64,000 nucleotides of DNA from Theristus sp. LFF4_11. Its lineage: Eukaryota > Nematoda > Chromadorea > Monhysterida > Xyalidae. The position numbers and the translations under genes were made by a program. Shown here one piece after another: positions 47,801 through 56,905 of the stretch (its first letter is position 1; each line of letters starts with the position of its first letter). Where the stretch lies: positions 62,001 through 126,000 of the forward strand of contig JASANC010001067.1 of assembly GCA_030248135.1 (NCBI GenBank), in the 5' to 3' direction. The notes under the pieces are model-generated. The model did no database searches. It had not been told where the DNA came from and saw nothing but the letters and a program-made list of their open reading frames with translations.

Positions 47801-47826
47801 AACTCGACGGCGTTCTGTACGCTTTT
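35821..47826 (-). CDS. Secreted modular protein: C-type lectin domain, five Cys modules, EGF domain
   Basis: Minus-strand exons. Lectin domain: 47826-47775 and 47723-47747 (weaker), 47658-47563 ([20 protein letters not shown]), 47284-47202 ([20 protein letters not shown]), 46993-46767 ([10 protein letters not shown]...[13 protein letters not shown], the conserved C-terminal half). Then five small modules of pattern C-x5-C-x5/7-C-x4/10-C: 41135-41064 ([16 protein letters not shown]), 40851-40780 ([15 protein letters not shown]), 38243-38163 ([15 protein letters not shown]), 37573-37508 ([16 protein letters not shown]), 36532-36464 ([15 protein letters not shown]). Then an EGF domain, 36344-36222 ([22 protein letters not shown]), and a Ser-rich tail exon 35945-35821 ending in TAG. 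All module introns are phase 1, ideal for exon shuffling. Lectin domains of this kind often bind sugars, but no EPN/QPD-type motif is evident here, so ligand binding is uncertain. The signal-peptide exon was not found. Confidence 0.85.
36905..37379 (+). repeat. 'TACCGTATTACC' foldback MITE, copy 3
   Basis: Ends TACCGTATTACCCCCAGAAA and GGGTGTAATACGGTA, with CCCCCATGGGGGATTA cores and the shared middle TTCACTGCAACCAGCTACTG. It lies in the intron between the modules at 37508 and 36532 of the lectin/EGF gene. Confidence 0.8.
37878..38143. repeat. 266-bp MITE ('TACCGTAAAGTCTTGC'), copy 1
   Basis: Inverted ends TACCGTAAAGTCTTGCATAT and ATATGCAAGACTTTACGGTA. The interior repeats CCTCCCACTTATAAG. 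It ends only 20 bp from the Cys-module exon at 38163-38243. Second copy at 59195-59425. Confidence 0.85.
38490..38625 (-). repeat. Dispersed SINE-like repeat copy
   Basis: AAATCGCCTTAGTGACTCGG, GGGGACCCGGATCACTTTAC and GCGCATTGAGTCTCGGGA; the same order as at 61316-61490. Confidence 0.6.
38637..39785. mobile_element. Mariner-like TIR element with a nested MITE
   Basis: Starts TACAGGGTGAGCCAAAAAGG and ends GCCTTTTTTGTTCACCCTGA, with degenerate last bases. Interior phrases match 34480-35599. It carries a copy of the 'TACCGTATTACC' MITE at 39082-39535 and lies in an intron of the lectin/EGF gene. Confidence 0.75.
39082..39535 (+). repeat. 'TACCGTATTACC' foldback MITE, copy 4 (nested)
   Basis: Ends TACCGTTACTTCCAATAAAC and GGGGGTAATACGGTA; inserted in the mariner-like element at 38637. 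Confidence 0.8.
39997..40162 (+). repeat. 30-bp minisatellite (ACAACAACAGCG...)
   Basis: Five and a half perfect 30-bp units made of ACAACAACAGCG followed by ACAACG repeats. Long poly-(QR)/(VV)/(LS) ORFs here are artefacts. Confidence 0.95.
40259..40338. repeat. Palindromic hairpin element, copy 2
   Basis: CATTCATGAAGAAGTATTCA on the left pairs with TCACTAAATACTGCTTCATG on the right. The right arm is identical to that of the palindrome at 6656-6724; the loop differs. Confidence 0.8.
41625..41891 (+). repeat. 'TGGCCGAATAAA' MITE nested in copy 3
   Basis: TACAGCATGGCCGAATAAAT to AATCGGCTATACTGTA; the same site as in copies 2 and 4. Confidence 0.85.
43060..43290 (-). repeat. GC-rich ~270-bp dispersed repeat in copy 3
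   Basis: Reverse complement of 13650-13870, nearly identical, and at the same position of the head. Confidence 0.8.
43560..45300 (+). repeat. 149-bp satellite array in copy 3
   Basis: About twelve monomers; GATCAGCG landmarks recur at 149-bp spacing (for example 44104, 44253, 44402). Almost uniform centrally, diverged at the left edge. Confidence 0.97.
46228..46680 (+). repeat. (GGAT)n microsatellite
   Basis: More than 100 GGAT units with scattered interruptions. The WMDG/HPSI-type ORFs of 120-260 codons across it are artefacts. The lectin exon begins just beyond it at 46767. Confidence 0.97.
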
Positions 47827-48452
47827 CTGGGTTAGCCCTGACTAAAAAACATCGCCTAAAAGCCCAGCAACAACAACAACAGCTGAGAATTATTGAACCC
47901 AAGGTTGGGTGGGAGTATTTTTCCTGGAAATTCCTGATTATCAGGCGACGTGTGTGTGTGTTTGTTTAGGCAATTTCACTCAAACAATCGAGCGTTTTTT
48001 CTCAGAACATTCGTTTGAGTTTCCGCTTGAAAGATCATCAGTTTTATTGTATTTTCTATTGAATAGAAACAGGAAACGTAAAAACCATATAAGAACCAGT
48101 GACTCCAATTAGTTTTTGAGAAAGGAGCCAGATTCTTTAACGGTGTCAAACGCCAGCTTGTGCTTCTACATACATGTATGTATTCTTTTGTACATATGTG
48201 TTTTCAACGAAAGTTTTTGGGTTGCTGGCCTTCTTCAAAACAAACAAACTCTCCTTGCTAAGGGTAACGTGGTCCATTGTGTTGGTGTAGGCAGGCGCGT
48301 AAACACAAGGATGACTCGCGTATGATTGAGAACTGTCGTATCGATGCCATCCGGCAATCAATGGACACGGGTTCAGCGCAAAATACAGTCCAACTGAAAT
48401 ATGCATTCGGCATAAAGTCTACTACACAGCAGCACAACCAGATAAATAATTA
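47827..48452. other. Spacer upstream of the lectin/EGF exons
   Basis: 47820-47880 (TTAGCCCTGACTAAAAAACA, TCGCCTAAAAGC, CAACAACAAC) is the inverted partner of 22280-22330, a small unnamed repeat end. Otherwise no feature seen; the first exon of the lectin/EGF gene should lie here or further right. Confidence 0.4.
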
Positions 48453-48702
48453 TCTAAAAATGCGGGAGACGCATATAAAAGGAGGAATATGGCCTTGTGT
48501 AAGCAGTGAAAGACTTGGCTCGACAACGCTTTTCAAGTCTCTGATGTGGTACACACGGATACAAGTACATAAGAGTCATATTTTTGCGCCGCGTTTGTTG
48601 TTTAAAAGCTTGCTGAAAAGCGTAAAAACTTTGAAGTTATCTAGATATTTTTGAATTGTCCTCTTCAGTTTAGTCTAAAATCACATCATGTGCGAAATTC
48701 TG

Positions 48703-48969
48703 TACAGCATGGCCGAATAAATGAGGCAGTCCATCAAGGCGGGATTAGTCGCTGACTAGGAGTTGTCTTTTTCAAAAATGCCAACATAATTTCCAATCAT
48801 GTGTGCAAGGGAGAAAGAATGAACAGAATAATACGGATAATCCATTAGTTTAAAAAAACGCGTCAAATTTGGCATACAATTTGGCTTCTGAACTTCTTTT
48901 TCTTTCATTCAAAATTCGCGCGCTCCTTGCACCCTGAAAAAACTGCCATGTTTAATCGGCTATACTGTA
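48703..48969 (+). repeat. 'TGGCCGAATAAA' MITE nested in copy 4
   Basis: TACAGCATGGCCGAATAAAT to AATCGGCTATACTGTA; inserted at the same TA as in copies 2 and 3, so these three heads share an ancestor. Confidence 0.85.
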
Positions 48970-49569
48970 AATTCTGTGCAAAAAAACAGAAACATCAGAG
49001 ATTGCAAAACATTGCTGCATGTAGCTTTATCGTTTGTTGCTGACGTACGCACCGCTGTGCATACAGCAGCACCAGTGCAAAAAGTGTTGTCTTCCGTTGA
49101 TTTTTACCCTTTTTACCAAACTCTTGTGACAGGATAAACCGGTGAGTCATTGCCACAGAAGGAGACCTTGCGTTCCCAATGCCTCTGCGATACACTTTGT
49201 GCAAACCGTCAGCGATCTAAAGTCTGATTGTTATTTTAGTGGTTTTAGAGGTCGCTAAATGCTAGAAAAAAGCAAATGTGAAAGTTTCATTTGTCTACAA
49301 TGTACGAGGGTTGCCACTTGCAACCGAAATAAAAAATAAACGGCGCAAAAATATGACTCTTATGTACTTGTATCCGTGTGTACCACATCAGAGACTTGAA
49401 AAGCGTTGTCGAGCCAAGTCTTTCACTGCTTACACAAGGCCATATTCCTCCTTTTATATGCGTCTCCCGCATTTTTAGATAATATTCTGACTTTTACATA
49501 AGCCCCAAAGGTCGGACCAAACTTACAATACGTTGGTCACACATTCTTCTAAACCCCGGACAACTCAGG

Positions 49570-51104
49570 TTTTTCATTTTTCGTTTTTAGGCCAATTTCG
49601 TCTATGTTATTTTTACGGCCGATTCGCCCAAAATCGTCACGATTCAGTACCTAGAATGGCTCACATAAGAAAACTGACCCAAAAGCCGTGATCGGCGCAA
49701 CGAATTACCATGGAAAACACCGATTTCTTGTTTTTCATTTCTGGACCGGTTTCACTAAATTCCACGGCCGATTCGCCCGAAATCGTCACGATTCGGTATC
49801 TAGAGTTGCTCACATGAAAAAACTAACATAAAATCCGTGATCAGTGTATTAAATTACCATGGAAAACACCGTTTTTTGTTTTTCATTTCTGGACCGATTT
49901 CGCCAATTTCCACGGCCGATTCGCCCGAAATCTTCACGATTCGGTATCTAGAATTGCTCACATAAAAAACTAACCCAAAATCCGTGATCAGTGCATTGAA
50001 TTACCATGGAAAACGCCGTTTTCTTTTTTTTCATTTCTGGACCGATTTCGCTGAAGTCCACGACCGATTCGCCCGAAATCATCACGATTCGGTAACTAGA
50101 GTTGCTCGCTTGAAAAAACTAACACAAAATCCGTGATCAGTGTGTTTAATTACCATGGAAAACACCGTTTTTTTGTTTTTCATTTCTGGACCGATTTCGC
50201 CAATTTCCACAGCCGATTCGCCCGAAATCGTCACGATTCGGTATCTAGACTTGCTCACATAAAAAACTAACCCAAAATCCGTGATCAGCGCATTGAATTA
50301 CCCTGGAAAACACCCTTTTCTTATTTTTCGTTTCTGGACCGATTTCGCCAATTTCCACGGCCGATTCGCCCGAAATCGTCACGGTTCAGCATCTAGAGTA
50401 GCTCACGTAAGAAAACTAACCAAAATCCGTGATCACCGCATTGAATTACCCTGGAAAACACCTTTTTCTCGTTTTTCGTTTCCGGACCGATTTCGCCAAT
50501 TTCCACGACCGATTCGCCCGAAATCGTCACGATTCAGTATCTAGAGTTGCTCACATAAGAAAACTAATCCAAAATCCGTGATCAGCGCATTGAATTACCA
50601 TGGAAAACACCCTTTTCTTGTTTTTCGTTTCTGGACCGATTTCGCCAATTTCCACGGCCGATTAACCCGAAATCGTCACGATTCAGCATCTAGAGTTGCT
50701 CACAAAAGAAAACTAACCCAAAATCCGTGATCAGCGCATTGAATTACACTGGAAAACATAGTTTTCTTGTTTTTTCATTTCTGGACCGATTTCGCCGATT
50801 TCCACGGCCGATTCGCCCGACATCGTCACGATTCAGCATCTAGAGTTGCTTGCATAAAAAACTAACCCAAAATTCGTGATCAGCGCATTGAATTACCCTG
50901 GAAAACACCCTTTTCTTGTTTTTCGTTTCTGGACCGATTTCGCCAATTTCGACGGCCGATTCGCCCGAAATCGTCACGATTCAGCATCTAGAGTTGCTCA
51001 CGTAAGAAAACTAACCCAAAATTCGTGATCAGCGCATTGAATTACCCTGGAAAACACCCTTTTCTTATTTTTCGTTTCTGGACCGATTTCGCCAATTTCC
51101 ACGG
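49570..51104 (+). repeat. 149-bp satellite array in copy 4, left part
   Basis: About ten monomers, more varied than in copy 3; broken at TTTCCACGG by the LTR element. The array resumes at 55097. Confidence 0.95.
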
Positions 51105-51793
51105 TAAAGTGTTATTTGGAGGTCGGAGTTAAGGTGGATCGGTACCTGTTCTGGGTGTAGGGCTTCTACACACCACTAAGGCCAAGTTCAATGATAAAAG
51201 ACCGAGTTCACTTGTATAAGACTGAGTTCACTGGTATAAGACTAAATTTCAAACTGATTCCCGAACCTTAAGATCTATCTGAATACCTTTTAACTGATTC
51301 TCCATGGTGGGCTACACGAGACTGACTTTCAAACAACTAAACCAAGATTGCTACCGAAACTACCACGAATGCCGAATGCCGAATGCGAACCGTAAGAGTC
51401 AAAGATTCATCGCTTTATATAGGCGCTCAGTTGTTTACGTAGGTGTTGTTGTTGTTATTGAAAAGGGAGACCATTGTTCAGTGACAAACACTAGTTGCAT
51501 GTTATAATTGTGAGCACTATTTTTACATTCAAGTGATGGTGTTTAGAGCGTTCATAATAGTGGAGGCTATATGGTTAAGACGATAGTGAACACAAATAAT
51601 AGCGAAGGCTATAGAATCAAAGCGATAGTGCATGCGAATAATAGTAACAGCTATAAAGTTAAAGCGATAGTAGAAAGCACTATTAGCGGTCTATAGTGTC
51701 AGCGCTATATCGTGGAAGAATGACACAAATCAGTTGAGCAAGCAATGCAATAAGTAAAAACGGTTATCTTTAAATTAACTCAACTATACTATA
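51105..51793 (-). repeat. 3' LTR
   Basis: 689 bp, direct repeat of 54408-55096. Visible differences: GGAGGT versus GGGGGT, GAGTTCAC versus GAGTTAAC, GATTCTCC versus GATTGTCC. It contains repeated short motifs ATAGTG / GCGATAGTG. Confidence 0.95.
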
Positions 51794-52151
51794 CGCTCAT
51801 TCTCAATTAGACTTGTCCTCAAGTCTGAAGGATCGAGGGGATGATTGGAAACACAGAAAACGAAAACGAGCAACTAAATCTCAATATTTTTTTGACGCGA
51901 GACAATGGTCACACAAATTCTTCGTTTCAAAATTGTTCTAAATTCACATCGATATCAAATATCAAATAACTGTCACCCACGCTCATTCTCAATTAAAACT
52001 TGACCTCAAGTTTCGCAGATACACGAAGAAAATCAAAAAGAAAGACAACAACAAAGCAACTGTAACATAACATGACAAAAACATTTCAAACAGGTTGAGA
52101 GAACGGACATCTTTTTTTAGCACCCGATTTCTGACATACTTATTTTTTTGC

Positions 52152-54167
52152 TCACCGCTGACAAAGCAACGGCGGTTTTTCTGGGGTACGGGTAAGATTC
52201 AAAAGGTCGCAAATGCGGATTCTTGACAGCAGTTCTTTCCAGGTTATAAGGGATGCGTGTTGATAATTCGTTTGCGGAAAGCTTTTTGAACAAAAATTCT
52301 GAAACATTTCAGCAGGGGGATTCCAAAGCAAACAGTCTGTCGTGCATTTTTCTTGTCGAACCTGTTTTGTGCTTGCGTTTAACATTTGTGACTTAAGCTC
52401 CGCTTTGGGTTTCTGGGCGGCAACTATCCGTGCAACGCTAATAAAAACATGTTTCGGGTTCTCAGGAAGTTTCAAACAATTAGTATCAACGTGATTCAGC
52501 TTCTTCAAGACAACACCAAAAATTATTAACAGAGCAGCCAACATGAAAATAAAACACAAAGATTTTAATATAGACACTGCATTACGAACAGTTTTTGAGT
52601 GCTCAAATTCTAGAATGGATTGATCCAATACGTGCTGTAAAGGTTTAGTGCGCACTAGCTTGGGTGGTGTTGACTTTTTCTTTTTCCGGCGCTTTTGGTG
52701 AGAGTTAGAAACTAGATCATCAATATTAGCTGAGAGTTTGTTTCGGCAATCAGGAGTGTAGTGTTCGATTTGTTCCGGGGCATCATAAAAGATATCGCCG
52801 TCTTCAGAGTCATTGGCAGCAGTGGAATCTTTGGTTGCAGTAAAATTGGGCGGCTTCATGTTTGCGTGCATGAGTGGTTTGAGCTTGGTTTGAAGCGGAC
52901 AACTGTCTTTACTTTTAGAATGAATAAAATTTACTTTTGCTTTGCGCATCAAATCATCGCGGAGTTCAGTGAGTAATTTTGATTGGCGTTCGCGTAGCGC
53001 GTCGTTTTCATCTTGCATGCTGAGTTGCGAAAGTTCTTGGGTTTCGGCGTTTTCATTTGACACAAAATTTACAATTGCGGGTGCTGGGTTTTTACTTTGA
53101 GAGTATGTTTGAAATTGGTAATTGTTGTCGTGCGCATGTCTGTTTAGTGCGTGAAATCGTTTGTTTCGACAGTGAGCGACTAAGTGGTAAGGAGAGCCAC
53201 AATTGAAACATCTACGTGTGAAGCTACGTGGTTGAGATGGAAACGTATTGTTGCTGAAGAAATTATGTTGGTAGGCAAGCAGTTGAGAAAGTTGTTGTTC
53301 AAGTGTTGTGATGCGGTCATTTACAGAAAGCTGGTTGGTTTGATTTGCGCTGTGTGGTGGTGGTTCATCATAAAAGTTTAAATAGTTAATGTTTGATGGT
53401 GATGGCGGATCAAACTGTTTTAAGGATTGGCCGGTTTCTAGAATGGTTTGCGCTTCGACAAGCTGAGCTTTGGTGACTGCGTCATTGAAGTTCAGTGGAT
53501 TTTGAAGAGAAACATAAAAACGAATGTTCGGATTTAATTTTTGAAGAAAATTCGAAAGTAACAGTTCGTCGAGATTTTCTTTTATAAGTTTAGGGTACGC
53601 GGCTTGAACTAGCTTTTTTAATTCGCGGCTGAAATCTTCAACGGTCTCATTTTGTCTGTGAATGCGGCTGGCAAAAAGCATTTGACTGAAACGATAGTTT
53701 AAAACTGGATAAAATTTTTCGCGCAGATTTGTAATGAGATCAGTGTATGTGGCTTTTTGGGCTGGCGTTAACTCTTTGTAAATTTCTAGCGCGTTTTCGC
53801 GTAAGTAAACAGGCAATGTGCGCAGTTTCTTTGCTTCGTCAAACTGGAGTGCGTCGCAAGCAATTTCAAAAATAGATACAAACTCATCAAAATCTTGAGA
53901 TTTGCCGGTGAAGAACTTTATGTCCGCGCTTGACATCATGCTAGTGTCTGAGATCATGCAGTTAGTTTCTTGCATTGTGCCAATGTTTGCGGATAGTGAA
54001 TCTAGAACAGTTTTCATTTCTTTATTGCACGAATTGTAGCAATCAACGCTTCTTTTCAAGTCACGAGTTAGCGCGCGATATTCACGGTTGGTGATTGGAA
54101 GATCCGATACAGGTGCAGAGGTTGACATTCGAACGCAAGTTGTGAGACATTTATGTATTAGAAACAA
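52152..54167 (-). CDS. Retrotransposon Gag with zinc knuckle and C-terminal membrane segment
   Basis: 671 residues. About 85-240 is a retrotransposon-type capsid region: FDEFVSIFEIACDALQFDEA, LPVYLRENALEIYKELTPAQ, FYPVLNYRFSQMLFASRIHR, ETVEDFSRELKKLV. A coiled-coil-like stretch at about 284-300 precedes a CCHC knuckle C320-x2-C323-x4-H328-x4-C333, the nucleic-acid binding part. After a Lys-rich segment near 500 (HQKRRKKKKS) there is a strongly hydrophobic helix at about 533-554 (ILKSLCFIFMLAALLIIFG) followed by ~115 residues with several cysteines and possible N-glycosylation sites. Such a membrane tail on Gag is unusual. The first Met is at 54167; Met14 (MSTSAP) is an alternative start. No pol follows. 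Confidence 0.92.
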   Translation of the reverse strand: MFLIHKCLTTCVRMSTSAPVSDLPITNREYRALTRDLKRSVDCYNSCNKEMKTVLDSLSANIGTMQETNCMISDTSMMSSADIKFFTGKSQDFDEFVSIFEIACDALQFDEAKKLRTLPVYLRENALEIYKELTPAQKATYTDLITNLREKFYPVLNYRFSQMLFASRIHRQNETVEDFSRELKKLVQAAYPKLIKENLDELLLSNFLQKLNPNIRFYVSLQNPLNFNDAVTKAQLVEAQTILETGQSLKQFDPPSPSNINYLNFYDEPPPHSANQTNQLSVNDRITTLEQQLSQLLAYQHNFFSNNTFPSQPRSFTRRCFNCGSPYHLVAHCRNKRFHALNRHAHDNNYQFQTYSQSKNPAPAIVNFVSNENAETQELSQLSMQDENDALRERQSKLLTELRDDLMRKAKVNFIHSKSKDSCPLQTKLKPLMHANMKPPNFTATKDSTAANDSEDGDIFYDAPEQIEHYTPDCRNKLSANIDDLVSNSHQKRRKKKKSTPPKLVRTKPLQHVLDQSILEFEHSKTVRNAVSILKSLCFIFMLAALLIIFGVVLKKLNHVDTNCLKLPENPKHVFISVARIVAAQKPKAELKSQMLNASTKQVRQEKCTTDCLLWNPPAEMFQNFCSKSFPQTNYQHASLITWKELLSRIRICDLLNLTRTPEKPPLLCQR

Positions 54168-54389
54168 GCAATTAAAAAGAAGTTGCTATTGCTCATGTAG
54201 TGGAGGCATGGTTAGATCAGCGTGTTGGACAAGGATGCGCAGTGAAACAGGTGTTTCAACAATGAGACATACCGAAAAATAAATTAGCGACAAGTAACAA
54301 ATGAAAGAAAAAAAATTGAGCAAGTAAGTAAAATTCAAACCAACAAACAATTTAAATCAAAATAAAATTCACTTACATAGTCGAATCGA

Positions 54390-54407
54390 ACAGGGTCGGT
54401 GCTACCA
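54390..54407 (-). promoter_or_regulatory. Probable primer-binding site
   Basis: On the minus strand TGGTAGCACCGACCCTGT begins at the first base after the 5' LTR. The TGG start fits pairing with a tRNA CCA end. The tRNA was not identified. Confidence 0.6.
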
Positions 54408-55096
54408 TAAAGTGTTATTTGGGGGTCGGAGTTAAGGTGGATCGGTACCTGTTCTGGGTGTAGGGCTTCTACACACCACTAAGGCCAAGTTCAATGATAA
54501 AAGACCGAGTTAACTTGTATAAGACTGAGTTCACTGGTATAAGACTAAATTTCAAACTGATTCCCGAACCTTAAGATCTATCTGAATACCTTTTAACTGA
54601 TTGTCCATGGTGGGCTACACGAGACTGACTTTCAAACAACTAAACCAAGATTGCTACCGAAACTACCACGAATGCCGAATGCCGAATGCGAACCGTAAGA
54701 GTCAAAGATTCATCGCTTTATATAGGCGCTCAGTTGTTTACGTAGGTGTTGTTGTTGTTATTGAAAAGGGAGACCATTGTTCAGTGACAAACACTAGTTG
54801 CATGTTATAATTGTGAGCACTATTTTTACATTCAAGTGATGGTGTTTAGAGCGTTCATAATAGTGGAGGCTATATGGTTAAGACGATAGTGAACACAAAT
54901 AATAGCGAAGGCTATAGAATCAAAGCGATAGTGCATGCGAATAATAGTAACAGCTATAAAGTTAAAGCGATAGTAGAAAGCACTATTAGCGGTCTATAGT
55001 GTCAGCGCTATATCGTGGAAGAATGACACAAATCAGTTGAGCAAGCAATGCAATAAGTAAAAACGGTTATCTTTAAATTAACTCAACTATACTATA
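54408..55096 (-). repeat. 5' LTR
   Basis: Upstream LTR relative to Gag. Its near identity with the other LTR implies a recent insertion. The promoter should lie here; no clear TATA box was fixed. Confidence 0.95.
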
Positions 55097-56336
55097 CACG
55101 GCCGATTCGCCCGAAATCGTCACGGTTCAGCATCTAGAGTAGCTCACGTAAGAAAACTAACCAAAATCCGTGATCACCGCATTGAATTACCCTGGAAAAC
55201 ACTTTTTTCTTGTTTTTCGTTTCTGGACCGATTTCGCCGATTTCCACGGCCGATTCGCCCGACATCGTCACGATTCAGCATCTAGAGTTGCTTGCATAAA
55301 AAAACTAACCCAAAATTCGTGATCAGCGCATTGAATTACCCTGGAAAACACCCTTTTCTTGTTTTTCGTTTCTGGACCGATTTCGCCAATTTCGACGGCC
55401 GATTCGCCCGAAATCGTCACGATTCGGTATCTAGAGTTGCTCACATAAGAAAACTAACCCAAAATCCGTGATCAGCGCATTGAATTACACTGGAAAACAT
55501 AGTTTTCTTGTTTTTTCATTTCTGGACCGATTTCGCCGATTTCCACGGCCGATTCGCCGGAAATCGTCACGATTCAGCATCTAGAGTTGCTCACGTAAGA
55601 AAACTAACCCAAAATCCGTGATCAGCGCATTAAATTACTACGGACTAGACCTTTTTCCTATTATTTCTCGTAGCTCAGACAAAATTTGTAAGAGTGAAAA
55701 CTGATACTCAATCAAAATGCTACGAACTTTCAAAAATGCACAATTTTAACTCAAAAAAGTGCCCGGGCAAAAAATAAACTAAATTTTCAGAAAATACGGA
55801 TGAAATTACCCTAGGAAACATTTTTGTTCAACTGTGAAAGTGTCCCAGCTAAAAATTGAAAGGGCGAACACTTAAAACCAGGTGAAAACCCTCCAAACAA
55901 TTAAAAATGCCCAATTTTTTACCCAAAAACAGGGTCTGGGTAAAAAATTAACCCGATTTTCAAAATCTCCGGATGGAATTACCCCAGGGAACATTTTTGT
56001 TCGACTGTGAAAGTGTCGCAGGCAAAAATTTAAAGGGCGAACACATGTTGATTACATAGCTGAAAAAAAAATACAAAGGGAAAGAAGTAACACTGTTTTC
56101 AGAATAGGTTTTTCGTGTCTACAGCGTATGAAAAGCAGTCGGATAAAAAATTTTTCGCGGCTCCAAGCACAACTTTGGGTGTTCGTTTCGTGTGCACAGT
56201 GCCAAGTTTGTGGCTTATACTATGCTCCCTGGACGCAGCGAGCAAATTTGAAAAAAGCGCGCGAGGGGATAACGGCTCATATTATGCGTGATGCGCTCTC
56301 CGCTCGCTGGCGCTCGCTCGCGCATCCGCATGATTC

Positions 56337-56507
56337 GCACTATTGTTTCATGAAGGCACTATTCGAAGTATTATCGTTTCATGAAGGCACTATTCGAAGT
56401 ATTATCTTTCATGAAGGCACTATTCGAAGTATTATCGTTTCATGAAGGCACTATTCGAAGTATTATCTTTCATGAAGGCACTATTCGAAGTATTATCGTT
56501 TCATGAA
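56337..56507 (+). repeat. 31-bp tandem repeats abutting copy 4
   Basis: Five to six units of TTTCATGAAGGCACTATTCG plus AAGTATTATCG, some lacking one or two bases. They begin within four bases of the composite's terminal hairpin. Confidence 0.93.
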
Positions 56508-56824
56508 GATCCGAGGCACAAAAGTACATGTATCTATTGTTTTTCTTATAAAACGCGACCCAATATGCGTTCGCACGTACAGACAGAGAAAATGTTTCAT
56601 GGCTGTGTGGCAATTTGAAACCAGCAAAACGACGGCAGATTTGCCCAAGAAATTGAGAAAAAACCTAGGCACGGGTCAACTGCTAGTCATGTCCTAAGAA
56701 AAAAACCGCACTACCGAACCAAACCCGTAAACGTCACCACACGGCGAAGCGTCTACCGTGACTTAATTTTCCTATCCCCGTGTGCAAACGCATTGAGGCT
56801 CAGATCCAAAATAAAAGATAACAC

Positions 56825-56905
56825 CCCGGAATTCATGATTTTCTCATTTTTTGGACCGATTTCTTCAGTTTCCACGGCCGAATAGCCGGAAGTCGTAACG
56901 ACTTT
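56825..56905 (+). repeat. Isolated, diverged satellite monomer
   Basis: TTTGGACCGATTTC, CAGTTTCCACGGCCGA and CCGGAAGTCGTAACGA follow the order of the 149-bp monomer but with many changes; a solitary old copy. Confidence 0.6.

Larger units (their letters stand above)
51105..55096 (-). mobile_element. Gag-only LTR retrotransposon
   Basis: 3992 bp. LTRs at 51105-51793 and 54408-55096, each 689 bp, differ at three positions that I can see. Both start TAAAGTGTTATTTGG (plus strand) and end AACTATACTATA. Target duplication CACGG (51100-51104 and 55097-55101), 5 bp. On the coding (minus) strand a primer-binding-like TGGTAGCACCGACCCTG follows the 5' LTR directly. The interior holds one large ORF, Gag, and no protease, reverse transcriptase or integrase, so it must be mobilised in trans. 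Confidence 0.95.
48453..56333 (+). mobile_element. Composite satellite-bearing element, copy 4, split by an LTR retrotransposon
   Basis: Head 48453-49485 with the nested MITE at 48703-48969, linker, monomers 49570-51104 and 55097-55640, tail, terminal hairpin ending GCATCCGCATGA at 56333. Without the LTR element it is about 3.9 kb. Flanks A and T. Confidence 0.7.
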
